Below, one piece after another: positions 36,055-44,650 of a DNA stretch of 64,000 bases. Each line of letters begins with the position of its first letter. The stretch's first letter is position 1. Source of the DNA: Halioglobus japonicus (GTDB lineage: Bacteria; Pseudomonadota; Gammaproteobacteria; Pseudomonadales; Halieaceae); contig NZ_CP019450.1 in the NCBI RefSeq assembly GCF_001983995.1, positions 1,736,001 through 1,800,000 on the forward strand, in the 5' to 3' direction. A program made the translations under genes and the position numbers. Under the pieces are notes generated by a model, which saw only the letters and a program-made list of their open reading frames with translations, ran no database searches and was not told where the DNA came from.

Positions 36055-38025
36055 TTACGGTTGCTTACCGAGTTGCTCAATCTGGCGGCGTTCCATCTCG
36101 TAGATTTGCAGCCATTGGAAGGGTGAATCGGGGGGTTCTTTGGCGTCGGGAGGCAGGCGTTCTACGTGCGATTTGATGCCCCAAACGCGGGTGTCACTGC
36201 GGCCTTTCTCAGCGGGGAAGGGCGACAGCATCAGTTCGAGGCCGGGGAGGCTGGTGTCGCCTTCATCGGTGATAATGGCGGGGCCCTGAAAGTGATCCTG
36301 GCCGGCGATGTCGTCTGCCAGGCTGAGGCCTTCGTTGCCGCAGCCGCGCCTTCCCAGAGTGATTGCGCGCGTGATGCTCACATAGCCCTGGCCCTGCTCG
36401 AACGGGCTGTAGGAGAGCAGGCCATCATGATTAATAGCGAGATCGGCGGTGCTGGTGAGCATGCACTTGACGTCGTCTGGAGTCAGTTCGGGTTCGAGTT
36501 GCAGTAACAGGGCTACCAGCCCGGACACCAGGGCAGCCGCTTGCGAGGAACCGGTCATTACGAATTCGCCGGTGTCCAGTACGTATTCGGGATAGTCCTT
36601 GGTGAGACTTGATCCAGGGCGGGTAAGTCCAGTCATGTGCCCGCCCGGCGCGACTATGTCAGGCTTGATGTGCGCCGAAGGGGTAGGGCCGCGCGATGAG
36701 AAATCCGGAAGATAATCGTCGCTGCGATCCAAGGGGGTCCACGAGTCGGTGATCGCCCCAACGGTGATAATGTAGGGCAGGTTGCCGGGTGAACCCACAC
36801 TCATCAATTCAGGGCCTTCGTTGCCAGCAGCTGCGACTACGACAATGCCTGCCTGCCAGGCGCGCATCACAGCTTGATTAACCGGATCCAGGAAATAGGG
36901 CCACCGGGGTCGCGATGCAAATGATAGGTTGAGCACACGGATATCAAATTTCTCGCGGTTATCGATGGCCCACTGAACGCCGCGCACAATATCCAGCATG
37001 CCCCCCTGACCTTCGACATTGAAAGCCTTGATCGTCACCAAATTGGCGTCGGGGGCGATGCCCTTGAAAGAGCCGGTTGGTTTGCCGTTGCGCAGCGTGG
37101 GGCCGCTATTGCCCAAAATACTGGTCATGTGCGAACCGTGCCCGCTTTCGTCAAAGGCTTCATCAACTTCACGACCATTGATCGCATCATAGCGGCCCAG
37201 AACCCGGGGTTGTCCCTGGGTGTTCAGTGACAGATGATCGTGTTCCCAAAGCCCTGAGTCGAGCACGGCAACGGTGACACCCGCGCCGCGAATATCGTGC
37301 AGATGCAGGCTGTCTGCCCCTGCTACGGTCGCGTAGTAGAAGTCATTGTGGTTATCCGGGTACGCGGGCGGACTTTCAACTTTACAATTCTCACCAAAGT
37401 GGATGGCGGCGCTTACTTTGTTCTGGCGCTCAGGGGAGGGGGCATCATCTTTATTGGCGAATTCGATCTCCAGGTGAGCCGTGCCCGAAAAGGGGGTAGT
37501 AGTGGTTTGGCTGAGGGCAAGTGACATTTTGCCTGGCGTGTTGGGCAGCGTGTCGGCAGCTACGTTACTGTCACCGACGCTCGCGCGGGTGACGGCTCCC
37601 CAGGCGGCAGGCCAGGTCATGTCTATCTGCGTTGCTTTCGCGGGGGCGTCACTTTTGTTGATTAAGCGCCAGCGCATGCTGTCAGGTGAAAACTCGAGCT
37701 GCAGGTAGCCGGCTACGTTACAGTCCGAAGAAGGCTCGGTGTACTCGTCGGGGGGATCGAACGCCAGGTCATCGATGTATCGATGTACCTTGTCTGAAAC
37801 CAGTATGGCTTCCAGTTGCTGGCGATTAAGCTGCGCCCCAACGGCATCAATGATGGGTAGCTGATGGGTGATCTCGCCCTTATGGGTAGCCACCAATGCG
37901 GCCATGGCGTCGGCAGATTCGCCCTGCAGCATCACGTGCAGAGGCTGTTCTTCGCTATTGGCGGTGAAGCTCACAGCACATGTCATGGCAATCAATGTCG
38001 CCCGCATCGGCGCCAAATATTTCAT
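36055..38025 (-). CDS. Secreted S8 family serine peptidase (subtilase)
   Basis: A 656-residue protein with a signal peptide (about residues 1-24) and a pro-region. The S8 triad is visible: Asp256 in VAVLDSGLWEHDH, His296 in ESGHGSHMTSI and Ser494 in TGSSQAAALVSG; the oxyanion Asn is in AAAGNEGPE. After the protease domain comes a tail of about 120 residues with RVWGIKSHVE, faintly like the repeat motif of the neighbouring secreted protein. It should act in the periplasm or outside the cell. Its start lies 8 bases after the stop of the REC-GGDEF-EAL gene, so the two form an operon. Confidence 0.92.
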   Translation of the reverse strand: MKYLAPMRATLIAMTCAVSFTANSEEQPLHVMLQGESADAMAALVATHKGEITHQLPIIDAVGAQLNRQQLEAILVSDKVHRYIDDLAFDPPDEYTEPSSDCNVAGYLQLEFSPDSMRWRLINKSDAPAKATQIDMTWPAAWGAVTRASVGDSNVAADTLPNTPGKMSLALSQTTTTPFSGTAHLEIEFANKDDAPSPERQNKVSAAIHFGENCKVESPPAYPDNHNDFYYATVAGADSLHLHDIRGAGVTVAVLDSGLWEHDHLSLNTQGQPRVLGRYDAINGREVDEAFDESGHGSHMTSILGNSGPTLRNGKPTGSFKGIAPDANLVTIKAFNVEGQGGMLDIVRGVQWAIDNREKFDIRVLNLSFASRPRWPYFLDPVNQAVMRAWQAGIVVVAAAGNEGPELMSVGSPGNLPYIITVGAITDSWTPLDRSDDYLPDFSSRGPTPSAHIKPDIVAPGGHMTGLTRPGSSLTKDYPEYVLDTGEFVMTGSSQAAALVSGLVALLLQLEPELTPDDVKCMLTSTADLAINHDGLLSYSPFEQGQGYVSITRAITLGRRGCGNEGLSLADDIAGQDHFQGPAIITDEGDTSLPGLELMLSPFPAEKGRSDTRVWGIKSHVERLPPDAKEPPDSPFQWLQIYEMERRQIEQLGKQP

Positions 38026-38033
38026 GCCGTGAA

Positions 38034-39845
38034 TCAGTCTTGTGGTTTGGGCGTCAGGTCAGCAGAGAAGTCTTGCTGCAGCGTGTCGGGAACATCTTCG
38101 GGATACAGCGGTCGGGCGAAATAGTATCCCTGGAGCAGATGGCAGCCTTTGGCCACGAGGTAGTCCAGCTGGTCTTTCTGTTCAATGCCTTCTGCGATCA
38201 CGCGTAAATTGAGGGTGTTCGACAAGGCAATAATGGCGTCGACTATCGCGGCACCATCGGTGGTGTCGAGGTCAGCGACAAAGCTCTGGTCGATTTTCAA
38301 TGTGTCGATCGGGAAGCGCTTCAAATAACTGAGCGAGGAATAGCCGGTGCCGAAGTCGTCTACCGCGACTTCCAGTCCAAGCTCCTTGAGCTCGCTCAGC
38401 TTTTTAATGTTGGCTGGCGCATCGTTCATGATGGCGCTCTCAGTGAGTTCCACTTCCAGGCGATTGGCGGGTATGTGAGCGCTTTCGAGGAAAGCGCGCA
38501 TGCGCTTGGGTAAATCGTCCTGATTGAACTGAATCGGTGAGATATTGACGCACACCCGAAACGGGGGGAGTCCCAGTGAATCCCAGTAGCGACAGTGGCG
38601 GTTTATCTCACCGAGCACCCAGTCGCCAAGCTCTATAATCTGGCCGGTACGTTCGGCCACCGGAATAAACTCCAGGGGTGAAATCATCCCCCTGTCGGGG
38701 TGCTTCCAGCGTACCAGGGCTTCCATGCTGACCACGGTGCCGGTCGCGGTATCAATCTGGGGCTGATAGCGCAGTTCCAACTGGTTGCTGCTCATGGCGT
38801 AGCGCAGTTCTTCTTCCATCTTGAGCTGTTCGACTGCCCGGGCGTTCATTTCTTCATCATAGAAGCGAAAGCAGGCTCGGCCTGCCGCCTTGGCTACATA
38901 CATTGCGGTATCCGCATTGCGAATCAGTGCATCAGGATCCTGGCCATCTTGCGGGAAGACAGCTATGCCAATGCTGGGAGTAACCACCGGGTTATGTGAT
39001 TGCAGAGCGATGGGTTCGGACAGCGTGTTGAGAATGCGCTTGGCCACTTTCTCAATATGCGCGCTGTCTTTTACATCCGATAGCACTACGGTAAATTCGT
39101 CGCCACCCAGGCGCGCTATTTCGGTGTTGCTGGTGTATTCGTGTTCGTCGTTGGCGCTGTTCTCAGTGTAGTAGTTGATCGCATCATCTTCGCGCAACTC
39201 CACGGTGAGTCGCTTGGCGATCTCTACCAGCAGACGGTCACCGCGACTGTGGCCGATGGAGTCGTTGATGCGCTTGAAGTGGTCGAGGTCGATAAACAAC
39301 AATGCAGCACCCGTATCGTGACGGCGGCAACGCTTGAGAATTCGATTGAGCTGTTCGTTGAAGCTACGTCGGTTGGGCAGGCTGGTCAGTGGGTCGTAGT
39401 AAGCCAGATAGCGCAGCCGGTCTTCCTGGCGCTTGAGCGCGTTGAAAGCGTCTGAGGCGCGCAGCATGTACTGCACATCCCGGCCCAGCAGTGACCAGTT
39501 CACAGGTTTGGTTTTGTACTGAGTGGCGCCCGCCTGGAATCCCTGGTCAATAGATTCGCGATCGTCCGAACCAGTGACGATCATGATAGGGATGGATTCC
39601 CCCTGGGGCATCTGGCGAATTCGCTGGCACACTTCCAGGCCCGTCATGCCGGGCATTTCTACATCCAGGAAAACAAGGTCGGGTCGCTCGCGGGCGAAGA
39701 CGTCGAGCGCTTCGGTACCATCGGCGGCTTCAACCACCACCATGTCTTCTGCCTCAAGGCACTGGCGAGTGAGCAGACGAACATTGAAGTCGTCATCGCA
39801 TACCAGAATTTTCGCGCGATAATGCGCTCGATCTTCACTGATCAT
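38034..39845 (-). CDS. Response regulator with GGDEF and EAL domains
   Basis: A 603-residue cytoplasmic c-di-GMP enzyme. An N-terminal receiver (KILVCDDDFNVRLL; phosphate site LVFLDVEMPGMTG; Lys in YKTKPVNW) is followed by a GGDEF domain (ARLGGDEFTVVLSD) and an EAL domain with all key motifs (EALVRW, ELTES, DDFGTGYSSL, LKID, IAEGIE). Both activities may be present. There is an unusual Asn/Glu-rich insertion of about 25 residues before GGDEF that separates the RxxD-like REDD from the active site, so product inhibition may be altered. It is transcribed upstream of the subtilase. Confidence 0.93.
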   Translation of the reverse strand: MISEDRAHYRAKILVCDDDFNVRLLTRQCLEAEDMVVVEAADGTEALDVFARERPDLVFLDVEMPGMTGLEVCQRIRQMPQGESIPIMIVTGSDDRESIDQGFQAGATQYKTKPVNWSLLGRDVQYMLRASDAFNALKRQEDRLRYLAYYDPLTSLPNRRSFNEQLNRILKRCRRHDTGAALLFIDLDHFKRINDSIGHSRGDRLLVEIAKRLTVELREDDAINYYTENSANDEHEYTSNTEIARLGGDEFTVVLSDVKDSAHIEKVAKRILNTLSEPIALQSHNPVVTPSIGIAVFPQDGQDPDALIRNADTAMYVAKAAGRACFRFYDEEMNARAVEQLKMEEELRYAMSSNQLELRYQPQIDTATGTVVSMEALVRWKHPDRGMISPLEFIPVAERTGQIIELGDWVLGEINRHCRYWDSLGLPPFRVCVNISPIQFNQDDLPKRMRAFLESAHIPANRLEVELTESAIMNDAPANIKKLSELKELGLEVAVDDFGTGYSSLSYLKRFPIDTLKIDQSFVADLDTTDGAAIVDAIIALSNTLNLRVIAEGIEQKDQLDYLVAKGCHLLQGYYFARPLYPEDVPDTLQQDFSADLTPKPQD

Positions 39846-39976
39846 TATTAGAAGCAGAAAAATTTTTGAGAGTGCGGTAGGCTATCATCACTGACTACGT
39901 CCGCCTAGCCCGAATCATAAATGCAGTGGGTTTATTGGCGGAGAGGGACGATCAAGGGGGGTGTAACGGACTGGGC

Positions 39977-41221
39977 ATGCGAGTACATCTGTCTGCGGTA
40001 TACAGGCTGGTGGTTCCTTTTATGCTCGTTGCCTTGGCAATGTGGGCGCGTGGTTTCGCTCCCTCGCTGGATCATGAAGCCAGCATTCTGCTGGAAAATC
40101 TTCCCTACCTTTTGTGTGCTATCTGCTGCGGTCTGGGGTGGATGTTCAATCGTCTGCGATTGGCCCTGGCGGCGTTGGCCTCCACGGGTTTGTATCTGCT
40201 TATCAAATTGCACCTTCAGGTCAGTCTTTCCGAGTCGCCCGCGGGTGAATTGTATCTCTTTGCTGGCCTCGCCCTCGCAGTGGGAGTGGCCTACCTCCTG
40301 GTCGTGCGCGATTACGGCTTGCTGACGCTGCGCAGTTTGTTGATGGTGATCATATTCGCGGGGCTGTTGGGTCTTTGTTATGGAGCCGCGGAGTGGATTG
40401 GCGCAACGGATGCCGCATGGTCTGCGCGTTTCGCTGCGCCCACCCACGACGATTATATTCTGTCCCATGCGGTGTCGTGGCTGATCGCCGGTGCGGCGCT
40501 GCTGGCTATCTTTTTGGTGCTGGCGCGCGATGATGAAACGGAGGGTGCGCTGTTTGGCGCGCTGTTGGCAGGGTTTTGTGCGCTGGCGTTTTTGCACCTG
40601 GAGCAGATCTCTGTGGTGATGGCCTGTGCGGGCCTGCTCAGTGTGGGTTGGGGACTGATCCGCGGCTCGCACGCGATGGCTTATCGCGATGATCTCACCA
40701 GCTTGCCGGGCCGGCGGGCCTTAAGCGAGCGCCTGCAGAGCCTGGGGCGGCATTATGCTATTGCCATGCTCGACGTGGATCATTTCAAGAAATTCAATGA
40801 CACCCATGGCCACGAGGTGGGCGATGAGGTGCTGAAGCTGGTTGCGTCGCGCATCCGGCAGGTGGGTGGTGGCGGCACTGCCTACCGCTACGGCGGCGAG
40901 GAATTTTGTGTTGTGTTCCCGCGCAAGTCCGCGGAGGAGTGCGCGGAGGTACTCGATCAGGCGCGCGAGCGTATCGCTAACTATGAAATGTCCATTCGCG
41001 ACCAGGGCAGGCGTCCGGTCAAGGCGAAGGAGGGCACACGACGTCGTGGCGCCACTCGATTGTCCGCGGCGTCCGTTTACGTCACCGTCAGTGCCGGCAT
41101 AGCGGAACGGGATGACAAGCTGCAGACGCCGGAGGAGGTTATGGCCGCCGCAGACAAACAGCTTTATCGAGCCAAGCGCGGTGGCCGCAATCGGGTGGCA
41201 TGGCCGGGCTCTAGAAAGTAA
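39977..41221 (+). CDS. Membrane-bound diguanylate cyclase (GGEEF)
   Basis: About 414 residues. The N-terminal half has six to seven hydrophobic segments (for example VPFMLVALAMWARG, YLFAGLALAVGVAYLLVV, LLMVIIFAGLLGLCYG) and the C-terminal half a GGDEF domain with YRYGGEEFCVVFPR and LDVDHFKKFNDTHGHEVGD. The start MRVHLSAVY is preferred over an upstream GTG. The RxxD inhibitory site is not in the canonical place; an unusual GGGG stretch occurs there. An RRGATRLSA insertion sits late in the domain. It should make c-di-GMP. Divergent from the REC-GGDEF-EAL gene; its stop abuts that of the next, convergent gene. Confidence 0.92.
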   Translation: MRVHLSAVYRLVVPFMLVALAMWARGFAPSLDHEASILLENLPYLLCAICCGLGWMFNRLRLALAALASTGLYLLIKLHLQVSLSESPAGELYLFAGLALAVGVAYLLVVRDYGLLTLRSLLMVIIFAGLLGLCYGAAEWIGATDAAWSARFAAPTHDDYILSHAVSWLIAGAALLAIFLVLARDDETEGALFGALLAGFCALAFLHLEQISVVMACAGLLSVGWGLIRGSHAMAYRDDLTSLPGRRALSERLQSLGRHYAIAMLDVDHFKKFNDTHGHEVGDEVLKLVASRIRQVGGGGTAYRYGGEEFCVVFPRKSAEECAEVLDQARERIANYEMSIRDQGRRPVKAKEGTRRRGATRLSAASVYVTVSAGIAERDDKLQTPEEVMAAADKQLYRAKRGGRNRVAWPGSRK

Positions 41222-42928
41222 TCAAGAAAATAGTGGGTCGTTGCGCTTGAGGCGCTGTTCTTCGACAAAACGGGGAATTTGCTGCAGTGGAATGGCCGGG
41301 CTGTAGTAAAAGCCCTGCACTTGCTGACAGTTTTTCTCGCGCAGGAATTCCACCTGCTCGTAGGTCTCGGCACCTTCTGCCACCACCAGCATACCGAGAC
41401 GGCGAGCCATCTCGATAATCATGGTGCACACCGCCTCCTGGTGTGCGTTGTGCGGCAGGTCGCGCACAAAGCAAGCGTCGATCTTGAGTGCGGAGATCGG
41501 TAGTTCGGTCAGGTGTGAGAGCTGTGAGAAGCCGGTGCCGAAATCATCCAGTGAGAAGGACACACCCAGCAGTCGCAATTCGTCCATGCGGGCTTTAATG
41601 GCCGCCGGGCTCTTGAGAATGGTGCTTTCGGTCAGTTCCAGCTCCAGCCTCGAAGCATTGGTGCCGGTGCGGCTGATGATGTCTTTGACGATCTCAACAA
41701 AGCGGTCGTCCTGGATTTGCGAGAACGAAATGTTCACCGCTACATCGACGTTGCGAATGCCCTGTTCTTCTATCCATACCTGCGCTGCACATGCGTGCTG
41801 GATAACCTGGTAGCCGATCGTTTTCATCAGCCCCATATCTTCGCAGGCTGACAAAAATTCGCCGGGGCATAGCAGGCCACGCTCGGGATGGTTCCAGCGC
41901 AACAGGGCTTCAAGGCCCACCAGTGCGCCGGTGTTGAGATCTACCCGGGGCTGGTAGTGCAGCTCGAACTGATTTTTGCGCACAGCGGTACGCAGTTCCG
42001 CGGCCAGTGAACTGGCACCAGAGTCGTCGAAACTGATCTGGTTGGTGTAGCGGATAAACTTGTTGCCATCGACGGTCTTGGCCTGTTGCATGGCGCTGCG
42101 TGCGCACTCAACCAGTTCGGCAAAGTCTTTGCTGTCGTCGGGGAACATGGCGGCGCCGATGCTGGCGTCGATCGAAACCTGCTGTTCGCTCAGAATCATC
42201 GGTGCCGCAATCGATTTGAGCATCTTCTCCGAGATGAGCTCCACGTCGGCGAAAGAGCTGACATCTTCCAGTACCACGGCAAACTCATCGCCACCCAGTC
42301 GGGCGATGCTGTCGGTGCTGCGCATCTTGTTCAGTAGACGCCGCGAAATAGTCTTGATCAGCAGGTCGCCGTCGGCTTCGCCGTAGTGATCGTTGATGTT
42401 GGCGAACTGATCCATGTTGATGTAGAGCAGTGCGGTGTTGAAACCGTAGCGTGATGAGCGCTCCATGGCCCGCTCCAGGTGAGCGCGAAAGCCTACCCGG
42501 TTCAGCGCGCCAGTGAGTCCATCGCGGTTCGACAGTTGCTGGATCTTATCGCGTGCCTGCTTGAGCTGGATGCAGTAGTCCAGAATGCGGTGAACCAGTG
42601 CATCCTGAATCTGGCCGCGCACCAGGTAGTCCTGAGCGCCCAGATCATTTAGTTGTTCCAGCGTGGTTTGCTCTGCGTCATCTAACAGCAGAATTAGGGG
42701 AACGGTGGCGTTGTTCTTTTGCGCCAGTCGCAGCAGGTATTCGGTTTGTGGGCCGTAGGCCATGATGACAGCATCAATGGCAGGATCCAGCAGGGCTTCC
42801 AGTGGCCGCTCCATCGACTCCGAGCTCGCCAGTTGGAACTGCTGCAGCGGCGCTCGCTCAAGACAAGCTGACAGCACCAGATGATCTGCCTGGTGTTCAG
42901 AAATAATGAGTACGGTGTTTTGTTCCAC
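41222..42928 (-). CDS. Pseudo-receiver GGDEF-EAL protein
   Basis: A 568-residue soluble protein. Residues 1-120 have a receiver-like fold, but the phosphate-accepting Asp is lost (AVIMAYGP) and the conserved Lys is Arg (DYLVRG), so it should not be phosphorylated. The GGDEF domain has ARLGGDEFAVVLED with an intact RSTD inhibitory site. The EAL domain has EALLRW, ELTES, DDFGTGFSQL, LKID and VAEGAE. It may act as phosphodiesterase regulated by GTP or c-di-GMP binding. The gene is convergent with the membrane cyclase and has no gap to it. Confidence 0.92.
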   Translation of the reverse strand: MEQNTVLIISEHQADHLVLSACLERAPLQQFQLASSESMERPLEALLDPAIDAVIMAYGPQTEYLLRLAQKNNATVPLILLLDDAEQTTLEQLNDLGAQDYLVRGQIQDALVHRILDYCIQLKQARDKIQQLSNRDGLTGALNRVGFRAHLERAMERSSRYGFNTALLYINMDQFANINDHYGEADGDLLIKTISRRLLNKMRSTDSIARLGGDEFAVVLEDVSSFADVELISEKMLKSIAAPMILSEQQVSIDASIGAAMFPDDSKDFAELVECARSAMQQAKTVDGNKFIRYTNQISFDDSGASSLAAELRTAVRKNQFELHYQPRVDLNTGALVGLEALLRWNHPERGLLCPGEFLSACEDMGLMKTIGYQVIQHACAAQVWIEEQGIRNVDVAVNISFSQIQDDRFVEIVKDIISRTGTNASRLELELTESTILKSPAAIKARMDELRLLGVSFSLDDFGTGFSQLSHLTELPISALKIDACFVRDLPHNAHQEAVCTMIIEMARRLGMLVVAEGAETYEQVEFLREKNCQQVQGFYYSPAIPLQQIPRFVEEQRLKRNDPLFS

Positions 42929-43178
42929 CTATTCGCCCTGGGTGCCCGACAATGGTCTTGGCAGTCCGCGTCAGGGGAATCCCCAATGCCTGACTGCTTA
43001 TTCTTTATATAACATGAAGTTATACGGAATAACTCATAGGAATTCTAGTGCTTGTTTATGAAATATTTCCGATCTTGGGGCTGGTGAGCTTTGGCGATAG
43101 CGATTCGTGGCCTGCCCAGGCATTGCTGCGGGCCGGCTGTGTATTATGCTGAGCGAGTCTGTCCCTGTAGAAATCAAA

Positions 43179-44003
43179 ATGACCCAAGAATTACTGTTCG
43201 ATGTGACTGAGGGCGTTGCCCTGATCACGCTCAACCGCCCTGAAGCCCACAATACCCTGACCTCAGGGCTCATCGCGGGACTCGGCGCCGCCTATCAGGA
43301 ATGTGATCAAAACGATGCTGTGCGTGTTGTGGTGGTCACAGGTGCCGGCAAGAGCTTTTGTGCCGGCGCTGACATGAGTGGCGGAGGGACGACGTTTGAC
43401 AGCGAGGCGGTGGCGATGGAAGTGGACTCCTGCCCACTCAGCATGCAGGCCTGGGATGTGCGCAAGCCTGTTATTGCAGCGTGTAACGGCCACGCGGTCG
43501 GCGCAGGTCTGGGCATGGCAATGCAAACCGATATGCGGGTATTCGCGGATGAGGGCAAATACGGCTTTCTCCAGGTGCGTCGGGGTGTGGTGACAGATTT
43601 TGCGATGGAGTACGTGCTGCCGCGGGTCATCGGCATGGAGCGCGCATTGGAGTTGCTCATGCGCGGCCAGCGGCTGACCGGCCAGGAGGCAGTTGAGTGG
43701 GGCCTGGCCGGACGCAGCGTGCAGGCTGATCAGGTCCTCGACACGGCCATGGACATTGCCCGGGATATTGCCGTTAACAGCGCGCCGTTGGCCATGGCGT
43801 TCCACAAGCGCCTGCTTTGGCGGGGCATGGATATGTCTCTGAGCGACTTTGCGGGGTTGGAGAGTCGGGCACTTAACCTGAGCATGACGCGCCCCGATGC
43901 CATCGAGGGCGGCATGGCCTACTTTGAGCGACGCGCCCCCGATTGGCAGGGCTCGGTAAGCTCAGAATGGCCCGACTGGATGGCGGAAGCAGGGGACGAC
44001 TAG
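43179..44003 (+). CDS. Enoyl-CoA hydratase/isomerase family protein
   Basis: About 274 residues of crotonase fold. MTQELLFDVTEGVALITLNRPEAHNTL is the likely start, although an in-frame ATG eleven codons before (MLSESVP) is possible. Oxyanion-hole motifs are GKSFCAGADMSGG and CNGHAVGAGLGMAMQTDMRVF. The region KYGFLQVRRGVVTDFAMEYVLPRVIG replaces the usual glutamate segment, so catalytic type is unsure. It stands alone and probably serves beta-oxidation of an unusual acyl-CoA. C-terminal SSEWPDWMAEAGDD is not family-typical. Confidence 0.88.
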   Translation: MTQELLFDVTEGVALITLNRPEAHNTLTSGLIAGLGAAYQECDQNDAVRVVVVTGAGKSFCAGADMSGGGTTFDSEAVAMEVDSCPLSMQAWDVRKPVIAACNGHAVGAGLGMAMQTDMRVFADEGKYGFLQVRRGVVTDFAMEYVLPRVIGMERALELLMRGQRLTGQEAVEWGLAGRSVQADQVLDTAMDIARDIAVNSAPLAMAFHKRLLWRGMDMSLSDFAGLESRALNLSMTRPDAIEGGMAYFERRAPDWQGSVSSEWPDWMAEAGDD

Positions 44004-44053
44004 CTCAACCCGGTTTAGTCGAGGCTGGCACGTCCACCTGTCGGGCGCGACGC

Positions 44054-44542
44054 TTACAGCGGCTCGCAGCTGAACACCGGGATATTGCGATCCGTCCTGG
44101 CCTGGTACTCATCAAAGTCTGAGTATGTCTCTACCAGCAGGGGCCAGAGCGCGGCTTTTTCTTCGTCGCTGACCTGGCGGGCCATGTACTCTCTCTCTTC
44201 ACCGTCCGCCATGATCTTGATTTGGGGGTGCGCCTTGAGGTTGTAGTACCAGACCGGGTTCTTTGGCATGCCGCCGCAGGAAGCCACCAGCACCTTGTTC
44301 TCGCCGTCGCAAATATGAATCAGCGGAATCTGGCGGGTCTTGCCGGTTTTGGCGCCGGTCATGGTGACTAGGCATACCGGGCCACCCAGAAAGCTTTTCA
44401 TGAGTCGGCCTTTGCTCAGGCGGAAGATCTTCGCCTGCGCCCGGCTGCCAAATTTCAGAAAAGCCTTAATCATTGGCAGCTGGCTTTCCTTGTACTGAAC
44501 CACGTCTTCGCGGCGAGTTTTTACATAATCGTATTTTGTCAT
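44054..44542 (-). CDS. Deazaflavin-dependent nitroreductase (Ddn) family protein
   Basis: A 162-residue split-beta-barrel protein. VCLVTMTGAKTGKTRQIPL and VLVASCGGMPKNPVWYYNLKAHP are diagnostic of the F420H2-binding Ddn family (TIGR00026). The longer open frame runs over nadA; ATG at MTKYDYVKTRRED is chosen because the upstream part is only the antisense shadow of nadA. In mycobacteria the family uses F420 to reduce quinones or nitro compounds; the cofactor in gammaproteobacteria is uncertain. Divergent from nadA. Confidence 0.88.
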   Translation of the reverse strand: MTKYDYVKTRREDVVQYKESQLPMIKAFLKFGSRAQAKIFRLSKGRLMKSFLGGPVCLVTMTGAKTGKTRQIPLIHICDGENKVLVASCGGMPKNPVWYYNLKAHPQIKIMADGEEREYMARQVSDEEKAALWPLLVETYSDFDEYQARTDRNIPVFSCEPL

Positions 44543-44650
44543 GGTGAGCTGTTCCCCTGATTCGAGGGCACAGCTTATCGGACGATTTCCCCGGTGCCAA
44601 TCTGTGCTAGAATCGCCGCCTGTTTTTTGCCCCGCCACGCCCAAGAAAGT

